DNA from: Microtetraspora glauca
GTDB lineage: Bacteria > Actinomycetota > Actinomycetes > Streptosporangiales > Streptosporangiaceae
NCBI GenBank assembly: GCA_001570385.1
Contig: BBYL01000008.1
Coordinates: forward strand, 1-64,000
Direction: 5' to 3'
DNA length: 64,000 nucleotides
The notes beneath the pieces were generated by a model. That model saw nothing but the letters and a program-made list of their open reading frames with translations. It was not told the DNA's origin and searched no databases. Shown piece by piece: positions 31,057-39,887 of the stretch (position 1 is the first letter of the stretch; every line of letters starts with the position of its first letter). The translations under genes were made by a program, and so were the position numbers.

Positions 31057-31548
31057 TTGGCAGATTCGTCATTCGACGTCGTCAGCAAGATCGACCGCCA
31101 GGAGGTGGACAACGCACTGAACCAGACGGTCAAGGAGGTCGGACACCGCTTCGACTTCAAGGGCACCGGAGCGAGCATCTCCTGGTCGGGCCAGAACGAC
31201 GTCGAGATCAAGGCGAACAGCGAGGAGCGCGCGAACGCCGTTCTCGACGTGTTCAAGGAAAAGCTGATCAAGCGCGGCCTGTCGCTCAAGGTCCTCGACG
31301 CGGGTGAGCCGAAGCTGTCCGGCAAGGAATACCGCCTGATGGTCGCCCTCAAGGAGGGCATCGACCAGGAGAACGCCAAGAAGATCTCCAAGCTCATCCG
31401 GGATGAGGGCCCGAAGGGCATCAAGGCCCAGATCCAGGGTGACGAGCTCCGCGTCAGCTCCAAGAAGAAGGACGACCTCCAGGAGGTCATCACCCTTCTC
31501 AAGGGCAAGGACCTCGACATCGCCCTGCAGTTCACGAACTACCGGTGA
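31057..31548 (+). CDS. YajQ-family (DUF520) nucleotide-binding protein
   Basis: A 163-residue protein of the YajQ family: [50 protein letters not shown] and the C-terminal [16 protein letters not shown] at 31057 gives the canonical start (M)ADSSFDVV and has AGAGAGG upstream; an ATG/GTG frame reaching 31039 is less likely. YajQ proteins bind cyclic-di-GMP or RNA-like ligands in other bacteria; the role here is unknown. Confidence 0.9.
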   Translation: MADSSFDVVSKIDRQEVDNALNQTVKEVGHRFDFKGTGASISWSGQNDVEIKANSEERANAVLDVFKEKLIKRGLSLKVLDAGEPKLSGKEYRLMVALKEGIDQENAKKISKLIRDEGPKGIKAQIQGDELRVSSKKKDDLQEVITLLKGKDLDIALQFTNYR

Positions 31549-31550
31549 CG

Positions 31551-31578
31551 GAGCGGTGATCCGGACGGGTCACCGCTC
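31551..31578 (+). terminator. Terminator after the YajQ-family gene
   Basis: Stem GAGCGGTGA / TCACCGCTC with a 10-nt loop, 2 bp after the stop codon, followed by TTCC. The 280 bases beyond it hold no supported gene. Confidence 0.75.
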
Positions 31579-31862
31579 TTCCATCTGGTGCCGCGTGACT
31601 GCCCGGCCGGTGGCCGCTTCGCGGGTCAGCACGAGCCGCGCACACGAGCCGCGCGCACGTGCCGTCCCGGCACGCCCGATGCTCGACCTCCTCGGCTGCC
31701 CGGACACGTGCCCCCCTGAGGAGTCGCCGCGTCCGGGAGGGAATCATCGACCGGCTGTGGCCGCCGGAGGCATGTCCCCGGCGAGACGCGCGGGCTCCCG
31801 GCCTCCTTCACCGGCACCACCGCCCGCCCCGAGCCGTCCCTCGGGGCGGAGCCGTACGGGCC

Positions 31863-32195
31863 TCAGGCGCGCTTCCACCGCCACTTGCCGTTGCTGTACC
31901 GCACGCACCTGTACTTACGGCCCTTGTACTTGTCATAGCCGTACTTCCCATGCGCCGCGGCCGGGCAGTACGCCCCGGGCGTGACGCAGTTCCAGTGGTC
32001 ACTGACCCGCTGTACGCCGCACGCGGCGGACATGAACGCCGGCGCCGCCACCGACACCGCAGCCGACGCCGGCGCGGGTCCGGCGAGCAGGCCGGTCGCG
32101 ATGACGGCGACGGCGGCCAACGATGCCGTGGAGAGCGGAAAGCCTCTGGATGCTCGAGAAGCCGGAGATGACGCCGAAGCGGCGGGGATCCGCAT
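31863..32195 (-). CDS. Small secreted Cys-containing protein (110 aa)
   Basis: Signal peptide: basic start, hydrophobic LAAVAVIATGLLAG, cleavage after PAPASAA. The mature part has four Cys (AACGVQ, WNCVTP, AYCPAA, YRCVRY) and ends in a basic, aromatic YSNGKWRWKRA. It may be cell-wall-associated. ATG at 32195 was preferred to GTG at 32201. The family was not recognised. Confidence 0.6.
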   Translation of the reverse strand: MRIPAASASSPASRASRGFPLSTASLAAVAVIATGLLAGPAPASAAVSVAAPAFMSAACGVQRVSDHWNCVTPGAYCPAAAHGKYGYDKYKGRKYRCVRYSNGKWRWKRA

Positions 32196-32441
32196 ACGCA
32201 CTCTTTCCGAAGGGGGATGTGAGAGTGGAATACACCCCCGACCCCGCCTTGTCCCGCTAAATCATCAAGATTGGCATAATCTCGCTGGAGAACGTCACCG
32301 CAGGGCACATCGAGGGCACGTGAGACGACGAGAACACCGACAGCCACGGCACCCGGCGATCACGCTCACGATTCGCCGGACGGGACGGCCCTCTGATCGG
32401 GCCCATCCGTTCTACGCGGAGGCCCTACGAAGGGTGCTCGG

Positions 32442-32984
32442 GTGACCGCCCTCTCTGAGCAGGTACGGGCGGCGATCGCCGGAAACGTCCGGCACGCCCG
32501 CCGTACGAGAGGGCTCAGCATCCGTGACCTCGCCGACCGGTGCGGGTTCAGCAAGGCCCTGCTGTCGCAGATCGAACGCGGTCTGGCCAACCCGACGGTG
32601 GAAGTCCTGTCGGGGATCGCCGAGGCCCTGGAACTCTCCTTCGCCGACATCACCCGGACCCCGCTGTACGAGCCGCAGGTGATGCGGCGCACGGCGGCCG
32701 ACGCGGCGGCGCGCACGCTCCTCAGTTCGGTGGATCGCCGCCGCTTCGAGATCTACGAGTCTCTGCTGCCGCCGGAGCACAGCCACGAGAGCGCACCGCA
32801 CGGCCGCGGGTCGGAGGAATTCGCCTATGTGGTGTCCGGCGCGGTGACCCTGGAGATCGCGACCTGGACGGTACGGCTGCGCGCCGGAGACGCGGTCCGG
32901 TTCTCGTGCGAGGTCGAGCACAGCTACCAGACCCGCGCGCGGGCCACCCGCCTGCTGACCATGGTCTCCATGCCCTCCGACTAG
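32442..32984 (+). CDS. XRE-cupin transcription regulator
   Basis: A 180-residue protein. Residues 13-67 are a helix-turn-helix (HARRTRGLSIRDLADRCGFS with KALLSQIERG). Residues 105-175 are a cupin (GRGSEEFAYVVSGAVTLEI and LRAGDAVRFSCEVEHSYQ). Family members respond to small metabolites bound in the cupin. Target and ligand are unknown. GTG start. Confidence 0.85.
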   Translation: MTALSEQVRAAIAGNVRHARRTRGLSIRDLADRCGFSKALLSQIERGLANPTVEVLSGIAEALELSFADITRTPLYEPQVMRRTAADAAARTLLSSVDRRRFEIYESLLPPEHSHESAPHGRGSEEFAYVVSGAVTLEIATWTVRLRAGDAVRFSCEVEHSYQTRARATRLLTMVSMPSD

Positions 32985-33067
32985 CGTCGCCTTCCACCGT
33001 TCCGCCCACCCCCGGCCCCTTCCTCCGCATGATCGCCCGGTTCCCGCGCGCCCGTACGATGATCGGC

Positions 33068-34030
33068 ATGCCCCTCACACCCTCCGAGGTATCCGCCGAC
33101 CCCGTACAGGCCGAACCGGTGAACACGCCCGTGGCCGTGGCCGACGGCACCCCTACCAGGACGAACCCCGCCACGGAGCCCTCCGACGCCGAAGAGGGCA
33201 CCGGTGTGGTCGACCTGCTCGAACGCGGCGGTTCGATCATCCTGCCGATCGGCATCGCCCTGTACGCCCTGCTCTACCTGGGCATCCAGCAGGTCTACGG
33301 CGTCTTCAACATCAGCCCCGAGCAGGCGGGCATCGACCAGGCGACCATGTTCGGCCGCCTCGTGGGAACGCTGATCCTCCTGGCACTCGGCGGCGCCCTG
33401 ATCCTCGGAATCATCGTGGCGATCTGCTGGCTGGTGGACAAGGCCACCCTCGGCTGGGCCACCCGGCTGGTCCGGGCCATACGGCGACGCCCCTGGGCGA
33501 TGGCGTCCGTCGGCGCACTGTGGTGCGGCGCGAGCTACTGGGGATTCCTCGGCTACCTCGACCTGGACGAGGGCGCGACATTCGCCTCGATCGTGATCGT
33601 CGCGGCGATCATCGGCGTCCTCGCCTTCCTCGTACCGTTTCGGCTGCTGCGCTCCCGCCCGGTCGGCCGAGCGGGCATGAAGATCGTGGTGGCCGCGTTC
33701 ACCGGGATCGGGCTCGGTTTCGCGCTCATGGGCCAGATGGAGAGCGACGCCGCCGACCTCGCCACCACCGGGCGGTCCAGCCTTCTGCTGAGCATGGTCG
33801 GTTTCCAGGACCAGTGGGCGGTCGCGGTCGATCGCGAGAGCGACAAGCCGCTGCGCGACGGCGAAGAGGTGCTGCTGCTGGGCGAGCACGAAGGCGTCTA
33901 CGTCTTCTACGACTGCGCCAAGCAGGAAACCTTCCGCAGATCGATGGAGGCGACCGTCATCCGCCAGATCATGCTCGACCCCGATCGCCCCGACGACTAC
34001 CAGTGCGGGGCGCCGCAGCCCGCGTCGTGA
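33068..34030 (+). CDS. Multi-pass membrane protein of unknown function (about 320 aa)
   Basis: Hydrophobic segments at IILPIGIALYALLYLGI, LVGTLILLALGGALILGIIV, WAMASVGALWCGASYWGFLG, ASIVIVAAIIGVLAFLVPF and KIVVAAFTGIGLGFALMG. A soluble C-terminal domain follows (KPLRDGEEVLLLGEHEGVYV). No ribosome binding site decides among ATG codons at 33029, 33059 and 33068. Not recognised. Confidence 0.6.
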   Translation: MPLTPSEVSADPVQAEPVNTPVAVADGTPTRTNPATEPSDAEEGTGVVDLLERGGSIILPIGIALYALLYLGIQQVYGVFNISPEQAGIDQATMFGRLVGTLILLALGGALILGIIVAICWLVDKATLGWATRLVRAIRRRPWAMASVGALWCGASYWGFLGYLDLDEGATFASIVIVAAIIGVLAFLVPFRLLRSRPVGRAGMKIVVAAFTGIGLGFALMGQMESDAADLATTGRSSLLLSMVGFQDQWAVAVDRESDKPLRDGEEVLLLGEHEGVYVFYDCAKQETFRRSMEATVIRQIMLDPDRPDDYQCGAPQPAS

Positions 34031-34058
34031 TACTCCCCGACGCGGCCTGACGCGGGGA

Positions 34059-35477
34059 TCAGGCCGCCCTGAGCACCACCATGCTCCGATAGCTGGGCGC
34101 GCCGTACCACGCCAGCCGGTCCAGCGTCGCGGCGGGAAGGGGCAGGTCGAGGGCGTCGAGGTAGGTCTCTCCCAGGTCCGCGTCCGTCCACGGGTCGTTG
34201 GCGTAGAAGATGTCACCATCCACGCTGTGCACCGTGATCCAGTGCGGCGAGGGCTCGGCGTGCATCCCGAGCTGCTCGATCAGCACCAGCGCGATGCCGC
34301 CGTCGGCCAGGACCGCGCGCAGGCGGTCCAGGTCGAACGCCGCCGTCTCCACCGCGATCCCCCGGTCGGCCAGGTCGGCGCGGAAGCCCGACTGGATGAA
34401 CCGCCGCAGATCGCGCTCCTCGTCCGTACGGCACAGCTCCAGCAGGATCGGCCGTTCGGTCGACAGCAGCACCTCGGGGACGGCGCCCCGGTCGGCGGCG
34501 GCGAGCGCCAGCCCGAGGGGATCGCATCCGGCCACGGTCGTGGCCTGGCGCCACATGCGCATCTCCTCGGCCCGGTCCGGCTGGTCCTGCAGTCCAAGCC
34601 CGCACAGCGCCAGCTGCAGTGCCACCGGCCCGCAGGTGAAGTCCGTGGTCTGCCGCATGTACGGCAGAGCCCGGTCGGGGGCCGCCCCCCGCCATCGCAC
34701 CTGTCCGTAACCGGTGTCCGCCGGGTCGCTGGTGACCGGCGCCGCCCACACCGGAACCGGCGTCTCCTGATACCCGCGTTCCAGCGAACGCCGCCAGGCG
34801 GTCGTCCCACCGGCACCCGCGGAAGCGTCGTTCCTCCCGGCATCGGCGCCACCACCGTGGCCCCGGCCGTCGCCGGCGCGGTCGTCATCGGCCCCAGGGA
34901 CGTCCACGGAGTCCCCGGCCACGTCCACGGAGACTCCGGCAACGAACCCGGGAACATCATCACCGGCGAAGCCGTCGTTCTCACGGTCGGCGGAGTCCTT
35001 GGCGGCGAACCAGCGTTTGACGGCGACCGCGCCCTCTCGCCAGGCACGCTCCTCGATGGTGTCCACCAGGATGTCGGCCACCCGCTCGTCCGGCGCCCAG
35101 ACGTCCACGATCTTCCGGTAGGCGGTCAGCGGGCGGTGTACCTCGAACGCGGCCCCCACCAGCACACCGCGGGTACGGGCCGTGACGAGGGTGCGTACCT
35201 GGATCCCTCCGGCCAGCCGCCAGCGGCGCAGGATGTCCTCCGGCAGGTCCCGGATGCCGTCGGCGACTTCCCCGACGTCCCCGATCACCGGCAGAACGTC
35301 GATGTCAAGCGTGTCGAGGTCCAGCGCACGACCATCGAGCGCACGACCATCGGCCGCGCCATCTTCAAGCGCCGGACCTTCAAGCGCCAGATCTCCAACC
35401 GCACGGCCGTCGACCCCATCGGCACCCTGAGCACCACGGGCACCGACGGCGACCGTATGGACATCACGTTCAGACAT
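34059..35477 (-). CDS. Peptidase C39-like protein with low-complexity N-terminus
   Basis: A 472-residue protein. The C-terminal half has QTTDFTCGPVALQLAL (cysteine of the C39-like fold) and SPHWITVHSVDGDIFYANDP (His and Asp), consistent with a papain-like protease. Residues about 80-165 (IRDLPEDILRRWRLAGGIQV, VDVWAPDERVADILVDTIEE) look like a separate, perhaps acetyltransferase-like, domain. Residues 1-60 are built of degenerate GxALDGRALD units, and 175-235 are Gly/Asp-rich. No signal peptide is visible. The substrate is unknown. Confidence 0.6.
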   Translation of the reverse strand: MSERDVHTVAVGARGAQGADGVDGRAVGDLALEGPALEDGAADGRALDGRALDLDTLDIDVLPVIGDVGEVADGIRDLPEDILRRWRLAGGIQVRTLVTARTRGVLVGAAFEVHRPLTAYRKIVDVWAPDERVADILVDTIEERAWREGAVAVKRWFAAKDSADRENDGFAGDDVPGFVAGVSVDVAGDSVDVPGADDDRAGDGRGHGGGADAGRNDASAGAGGTTAWRRSLERGYQETPVPVWAAPVTSDPADTGYGQVRWRGAAPDRALPYMRQTTDFTCGPVALQLALCGLGLQDQPDRAEEMRMWRQATTVAGCDPLGLALAAADRGAVPEVLLSTERPILLELCRTDEERDLRRFIQSGFRADLADRGIAVETAAFDLDRLRAVLADGGIALVLIEQLGMHAEPSPHWITVHSVDGDIFYANDPWTDADLGETYLDALDLPLPAATLDRLAWYGAPSYRSMVVLRAA

Positions 35478-35595
35478 GTACGCGCAACCCCTTAGTCCGC
35501 TTTGGGAGTGTTTCGAGGATCTTTGCCGTAGCGAGGATCAGCCGGATGGACGCCTCGCAAGGCGGAGGAGAAGGTCGGAGCGGAGCCTCCGGCCC

Positions 35596-35695
35596 GCATG
35601 CCCGGGGCCCGCGAAACTCCGGGCCCGCATGCCCGGGGCCCGCGAAACTCCGGGCCCGCATGCCCAGGGCCCGCGAAACTCCGGGCCTGCGAGCA
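35596..35695. repeat. 31-bp tandem repeat, about three copies
   Basis: Copies begin at 35596, 35627 and 35658; each starts GCATGCCC and carries CGCGAAACTCCGGGCC. It fills much of the gap between the C39-like gene and the ABC ATPase stop. The GCATGCCCGG string also occurs in the minisatellite within the ATPase gene. No gene lies here. Confidence 0.8.
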
Positions 35696-35776
35696 GGTGC
35701 CGTGAGTGGGGCCGACGACACCGCGAGGCGCCGTCCGAGCGACCGCGGTAGGCCGAGCAGGACCACGCCACACGGC

Positions 35777-38083
35777 CTAGTCCGCCGCCGGGATGGAGGC
35801 CAGCAGCCGTTGGGTGTATTCGTGCGCCGGAGCACCCAGCACGGAGTCGACGGGTCCCGTTTCCACCACCCGACCGTGGTGCATGACGTAGACGCGATCC
35901 GCGATCTGCCGGGCGACCGCCAGATCGTGGGTGATGAACAGCAGAGTCAGACCGAGCCTGCGCCGCAGGTCCGCGAGCAGGTTCAGCACCTGTGCCTGCA
36001 CGGAGACGTCCAGCGCGGACACCGACTCGTCGCAGACCAGCAGATCGGCCCTCGGGGCGAGCGCCCGCGCGATGGCGACCCGTTGGCGCTCGCCGCCGGA
36101 CAACGCCCGCGGCCTGCGACGGGCGTACGCCGCCGGAAGTCCCACGAGCTCCAGGAGCTCGCCCACCTCGGACTTCGGCCGTCCGGCCGCCCGCAACGCC
36201 TCGGCGAGCGAGGTGCCGACGGTCAGTCCGGGGTTGAGCGCGGAGTACGGATCCTGGAAGACGATCTGCACCCGCCTGGCCCCCGTGGCCGTGCCGTGGA
36301 AGTCGATCCGGCCGGTGTCCGCCCGCTCCAGGCCCACGACGCACCGGGCGAGGGTGGTCTTGCCCGAGCCGGACTCGCCGACCACCGCGACCGTCTCTCC
36401 CGCCGCGATCGTCAGATCGACCCCGTCCAGGGCCGGTACGGCAGAGCCCGGGAACGTCTTGGCCAGTCCTTCCACGCTGAGCAGCGGCGAGGCCGGAATC
36501 CCCTGGTCTTCCCCAGCATGGAACAGAGACGCCGCGGCCTCCCTGCCTCGCCCGCTGTGCTCAGGAGAAGGCGAGACCGTCTCTGCTGGAGAAGATGGGA
36601 CGGTCTCCGCCGGAGAAGACGAGACGGTCGCCGCCGGAGGGAGCGGAACTGCCACCGCCGGAGGAGGCGGCACGGTCTCCGCCGGAGAGGGCGGGACGTC
36701 CACCGGGAGACCCGCCGTCTCGGGACGCAGGCAGGCCGCCCGATGTCCCTCGGCCACCTCCGCCAGTGCGGGCTCCGCCATACGGCAGGCGTCGACGGCG
36801 AAGGCGCACCGTGCCGCGAAGGCGCACTCGGCACCGACCGACGAGGGTTGGGGGACGGACCCGGGAATCGTCGGAAGAACCGGAAGCCGGTGGGTGATCG
36901 GGGGGTCACAGGCCGCCAGCCGCGCGGTGTAGGGATGCGCGGGCGCGTCCATCACCAGGGCGGTCGGCCCTTCCTCGACCAGCCGGCCCGCGTACATCAC
37001 CATGATCCGATCCGCCCTGCTGCGGGCGAGCCGCAGGTCGTGGGTGATCAGGATCAGCCCCATATCGCGTTCGCGCTGGAGCCCGGCGATCAGCTCCAAG
37101 ACCTCGTGCTGGGTGGTGACGTCGAGTGCCGTGGTCGGCTCGTCGGCGATCAGCAGGTCGGGATCGGCGGCCAGCCCCGCCGCGATCGCGACGCGCTGGC
37201 GCATGCCTCCGGAGAGCTGGAACGGGTACTTCTCCGCGACATCGGCGGGCAGCCCGACCTCGGCCAGCAGACGCGCCACACGCTCGGCCCGGCCGCGCCC
37301 CGAGATCGCCCAACCGATCTGCTCTCCGCAGCGATGCACCGGGGACAGCGACGTGAAGGGATCCTGGAGCAGCAGCGCGATCCGCGATCCCCGGACGTCG
37401 CGCCAAATCGTTCCCTGCGCGGCCAGATCGATCTCACGCCCGGAGCGCCCCGCAGGCCCCGCATGCCCGAAAGGTCCCGCATGTCCGGAGGACCCCGCAT
37501 GCCCGGAAGACCCCACATGCCCGGAAGACCCCACATGCCCGGAAGACCCCACATGCCCGGAAGACCCCACATGCCCGGAAGACCCCGCATGCCTGGAACG
37601 CCCCGTCGGCTCCGAAGGCCCCGCAGGCTCCTCCGTAGGCGCTGCACGCCCTGCCTGGCCGGAACGCCCTTCCACAAGTCCTGCACGTCCTGACAGCCCG
37701 GAACTCCCCTGCGCGAGCTCTGCGCGCCCGGGGAGCTCCATCCGACCGGTGGCGCGTACGCCTTCGGGCAGCAGTCCGGTCAGCGCCTTGACGGTCATCG
37801 ACTTGCCTGACCCGGACTCCCCCACGATGGCGACCGTCTCGCCGGGCGCCACGGTGAGATCGAGCCCGGCGACGATGGTCCCGGAGGCCGACGCGACCCG
37901 GAGATCGCGTACGGCCAGCATCGGGGCCGCGACCATAGCCGCCGTCGAACCGTCGACTGCCGCCATCGGTCCATCGCCTGCCGCCGCGGAACCGTCACTC
38001 GTCATCGGGCCACCGCCTGCCACCGTGGAACCGTCACCGTTCATCGCGCCATCGCCAGCCGCCGCGGAACCGTCACCAGTCAT
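35777..38083 (-). CDS. Fused peptide-ABC ATPase (DppD-DppF type)
   Basis: A 768-residue protein with two ABC domains. The first has Walker A GESGSGKS, signature QLSGGMRQRVAIAAGL and Walker B LLIADEPTTAL. The second has GESGSGKT, ALSGGERQRVAIARAL and LLVCDESVSALD. Each is followed by the oligopeptide-transporter C-terminal region. Between Walker A and the Q-loop of the first domain lies a run of six GSSGHV-like repeats. A Ser/Pro-rich linker (SPAETV units) joins the halves, and the N-terminus has GDGSxAAGDG repeats. It energises the two permeases encoded upstream. Confidence 0.88.
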   Translation of the reverse strand: MTGDGSAAAGDGAMNGDGSTVAGGGPMTSDGSAAAGDGPMAAVDGSTAAMVAAPMLAVRDLRVASASGTIVAGLDLTVAPGETVAIVGESGSGKSMTVKALTGLLPEGVRATGRMELPGRAELAQGSSGLSGRAGLVEGRSGQAGRAAPTEEPAGPSEPTGRSRHAGSSGHVGSSGHVGSSGHVGSSGHVGSSGHAGSSGHAGPFGHAGPAGRSGREIDLAAQGTIWRDVRGSRIALLLQDPFTSLSPVHRCGEQIGWAISGRGRAERVARLLAEVGLPADVAEKYPFQLSGGMRQRVAIAAGLAADPDLLIADEPTTALDVTTQHEVLELIAGLQRERDMGLILITHDLRLARSRADRIMVMYAGRLVEEGPTALVMDAPAHPYTARLAACDPPITHRLPVLPTIPGSVPQPSSVGAECAFAARCAFAVDACRMAEPALAEVAEGHRAACLRPETAGLPVDVPPSPAETVPPPPAVAVPLPPAATVSSSPAETVPSSPAETVSPSPEHSGRGREAAASLFHAGEDQGIPASPLLSVEGLAKTFPGSAVPALDGVDLTIAAGETVAVVGESGSGKTTLARCVVGLERADTGRIDFHGTATGARRVQIVFQDPYSALNPGLTVGTSLAEALRAAGRPKSEVGELLELVGLPAAYARRRPRALSGGERQRVAIARALAPRADLLVCDESVSALDVSVQAQVLNLLADLRRRLGLTLLFITHDLAVARQIADRVYVMHHGRVVETGPVDSVLGAPAHEYTQRLLASIPAAD
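37440..37610. repeat. In-frame 18-bp minisatellite in the ABC ATPase gene
   Basis: The unit CCCCACATGCCCGGAAGA repeats about six times with small changes; read on the minus strand each unit encodes S-S-G-H-(V/A)-G. It keeps the frame (18 = 6 codons). The copy number may vary between strains. Confidence 0.85.
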
Positions 38084-38931
38084 CGCGCCACCACCCGTCG
38101 GTCCAGCAGGTCGGAGAGCCAGTCGCCGAGCAGGTTCACCGCCGTGGCGGTCAGGATGATCAGCACCCCGGGAACGACGGCCGCGAGGGGGTTGTCGCCG
38201 AGTAGCTGTCGCCCGTCCGCGAGCTGGCGTCCCCAGTCGGGGGCACCCGGCGGGACACCGAGGCCGAGGTACGACAACGAGGACAGCGCGACCAGCGCGA
38301 AGGCGACGTTCAGCAGCAGGTTCGCCACCACGATCGGCACGATGTTGGGCGCGATGTGCCGGAACATGATCCTGGACGGGCGGATGCCGAGCACCCGCGC
38401 CGACTCGATGTACGGCCGGGGTGCCTGCTCGATGACCGCGCCGCGCACCAGCCGTACGTCCGACGGCGAGAACAGGACGATCAGCACGACGACCGTGACC
38501 CAGTAGCCCCTGCCGACCAGTCCGGCGACGACGATGGCGAGCAGCACGGCGGGAAGCGCGAGCAGCAGGTCGGCGTAGCGACCGGCCAGCATGTCGACGA
38601 TCCCGCCCCGGTATCCGGCGTACGTGCCGAGGAAGAACCCGATCAGCATCGATCCCACGGCGACGACAACCGGCCCGGCCAACGCCGAACGGGCGCCCGC
38701 CAGGGAGAGCTGGAGGATGTCCCGGCCGAGCTGGTCGGTGCCGAACAGGTGGCCGTCGACGCCGCCGCCGACCACTCCGAGATAGATGTCCTGTTCCAGC
38801 GCCTTCGGGGCGATGATCTCCTGGGCCAGGGCGCAGATCGCGACGAAGGCCAGCAGCGCGGCCGACACGATCGCGACGACCGGGATCCGCCTGCTACGTC
38901 CGTTGGCCGTACTGTCCGGGCGCGGGCTCAT
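38080..38931 (-). CDS. Peptide ABC transporter permease (DppC type)
   Basis: A 283-residue membrane protein. An N-terminal helix (IPVVAIVSAALLAFVAICAL) is followed by four or five membrane segments and the EAA-type loop VIEQAPRPYIESARVLGIRP. GTDQLGRDILQLSLAGARSA is the typical DppC periplasmic entry. It overlaps both neighbours by ATGA. Confidence 0.9.
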   Translation of the reverse strand: MSPRPDSTANGRSRRIPVVAIVSAALLAFVAICALAQEIIAPKALEQDIYLGVVGGGVDGHLFGTDQLGRDILQLSLAGARSALAGPVVVAVGSMLIGFFLGTYAGYRGGIVDMLAGRYADLLLALPAVLLAIVVAGLVGRGYWVTVVVLIVLFSPSDVRLVRGAVIEQAPRPYIESARVLGIRPSRIMFRHIAPNIVPIVVANLLLNVAFALVALSSLSYLGLGVPPGAPDWGRQLADGRQLLGDNPLAAVVPGVLIILTATAVNLLGDWLSDLLDRRVVAR

Positions 38932-39887
38932 CGGCGCACCGCCCTGGCTCGTACGCGCGGATCGATCAGCAGGTACGACAGGTCGACGAGGAACGCGGCC
39001 GCGGAGACCACGAAGGCGACGGCGAGCGTAAGTGCCTGCACCACAGGGATGTCCTTGAACAGCACCGACTCCTCCATCAGCGACCCGAGGCCGGGCAGGG
39101 CGAAGGTGACCTCGATGAGCACGGTGCCGCCGAACAGGTAGGCGACCATCAGGCCCAGGCTCGTGACGATCGGGATGGCGGCGTTGCGCAGGACGATGCG
39201 CAACGTCGCGCCCTCCGACAGGCCGCGGCCGCGGGCGAAGGTCACGTAGTCCTGGTCGAGCTCGCGGATCACCGCGGCCCTGGTCAGCTTGACGACGAAG
39301 GCGCCGAGCCCGAGCGCCAGCGCCACCGCGGGCAGCGCGAGGTGCCAGAGGGAGTCGAGGAATCCCTCACCGGTTCCGTAGATCGGGAACCAGCCCAGGC
39401 CGAGCGCGAAGACGTACAGCAGCAGGAGACCGATCGCGAAGCCGGGCGCGCTGACCCCGACGACGGAGACCGTGACGAGCACCCGGTCGAGCCAGCGGCC
39501 CCGGCGGACCGCCGTCGCGATGCCCGCGGGGACGCCGACGAGGACGGACAGCAGGAACGCCAGTCCGGCGGTGGCCGCGGTGATCCCGGTCTTCTCCAGC
39601 ATCAGCGGCCCGATGGGGCGGCCGGTGCGGATGGAGGTGCCGAAGTCGCCGGTGACCGCGTGCGTCAGCCACCGCCAGTACTGCTGCAGGAACGGGTCGT
39701 CCAGGTGGTACCGGGCGCGGATCTGGGCCAGCGCCTCCGGGGTGACGTTGCGGGTGCCCAGCAGGTTGCGGGCGACGTCCCCCGGCGCGAGGTACAGCAG
39801 CCCGAACACCAGCAGGGAGAGCGCGAGCAGCAACAGCAGCGTCGCGCCCGCCCTGCGCAGGACGAAGGCGAGCACCGGGCTTCTCAC
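38928..39887 (-). CDS. Peptide ABC transporter permease (DppB type)
   Basis: A 319-residue protein. The start FVLRRAGATLLLLLALSLLV is the DppB first helix; YWRWLTHAVTGDFGTSI and the EAA loop VIRELDQDYVTFARGRGLSE are family motifs. GTG at 39887 overlaps the stop of the binding-protein gene (GTGA). Confidence 0.92.
   Translation of the reverse strand: MRSPVLAFVLRRAGATLLLLLALSLLVFGLLYLAPGDVARNLLGTRNVTPEALAQIRARYHLDDPFLQQYWRWLTHAVTGDFGTSIRTGRPIGPLMLEKTGITAATAGLAFLLSVLVGVPAGIATAVRRGRWLDRVLVTVSVVGVSAPGFAIGLLLLYVFALGLGWFPIYGTGEGFLDSLWHLALPAVALALGLGAFVVKLTRAAVIRELDQDYVTFARGRGLSEGATLRIVLRNAAIPIVTSLGLMVAYLFGGTVLIEVTFALPGLGSLMEESVLFKDIPVVQALTLAVAFVVSAAAFLVDLSYLLIDPRVRARAVRR

Noticed and set aside
37440-37610. 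CRISPR-like array
   Set aside because: The units are directly adjacent 18-mers without unique spacers and keep a coding frame, so this is a minisatellite. No cas gene is present.
35546-37693. Plus-strand open frame of 715 codons across the ABC ATPase
   Set aside because: Antisense of two clear ABC domains; its repeats are the minisatellite read backwards.
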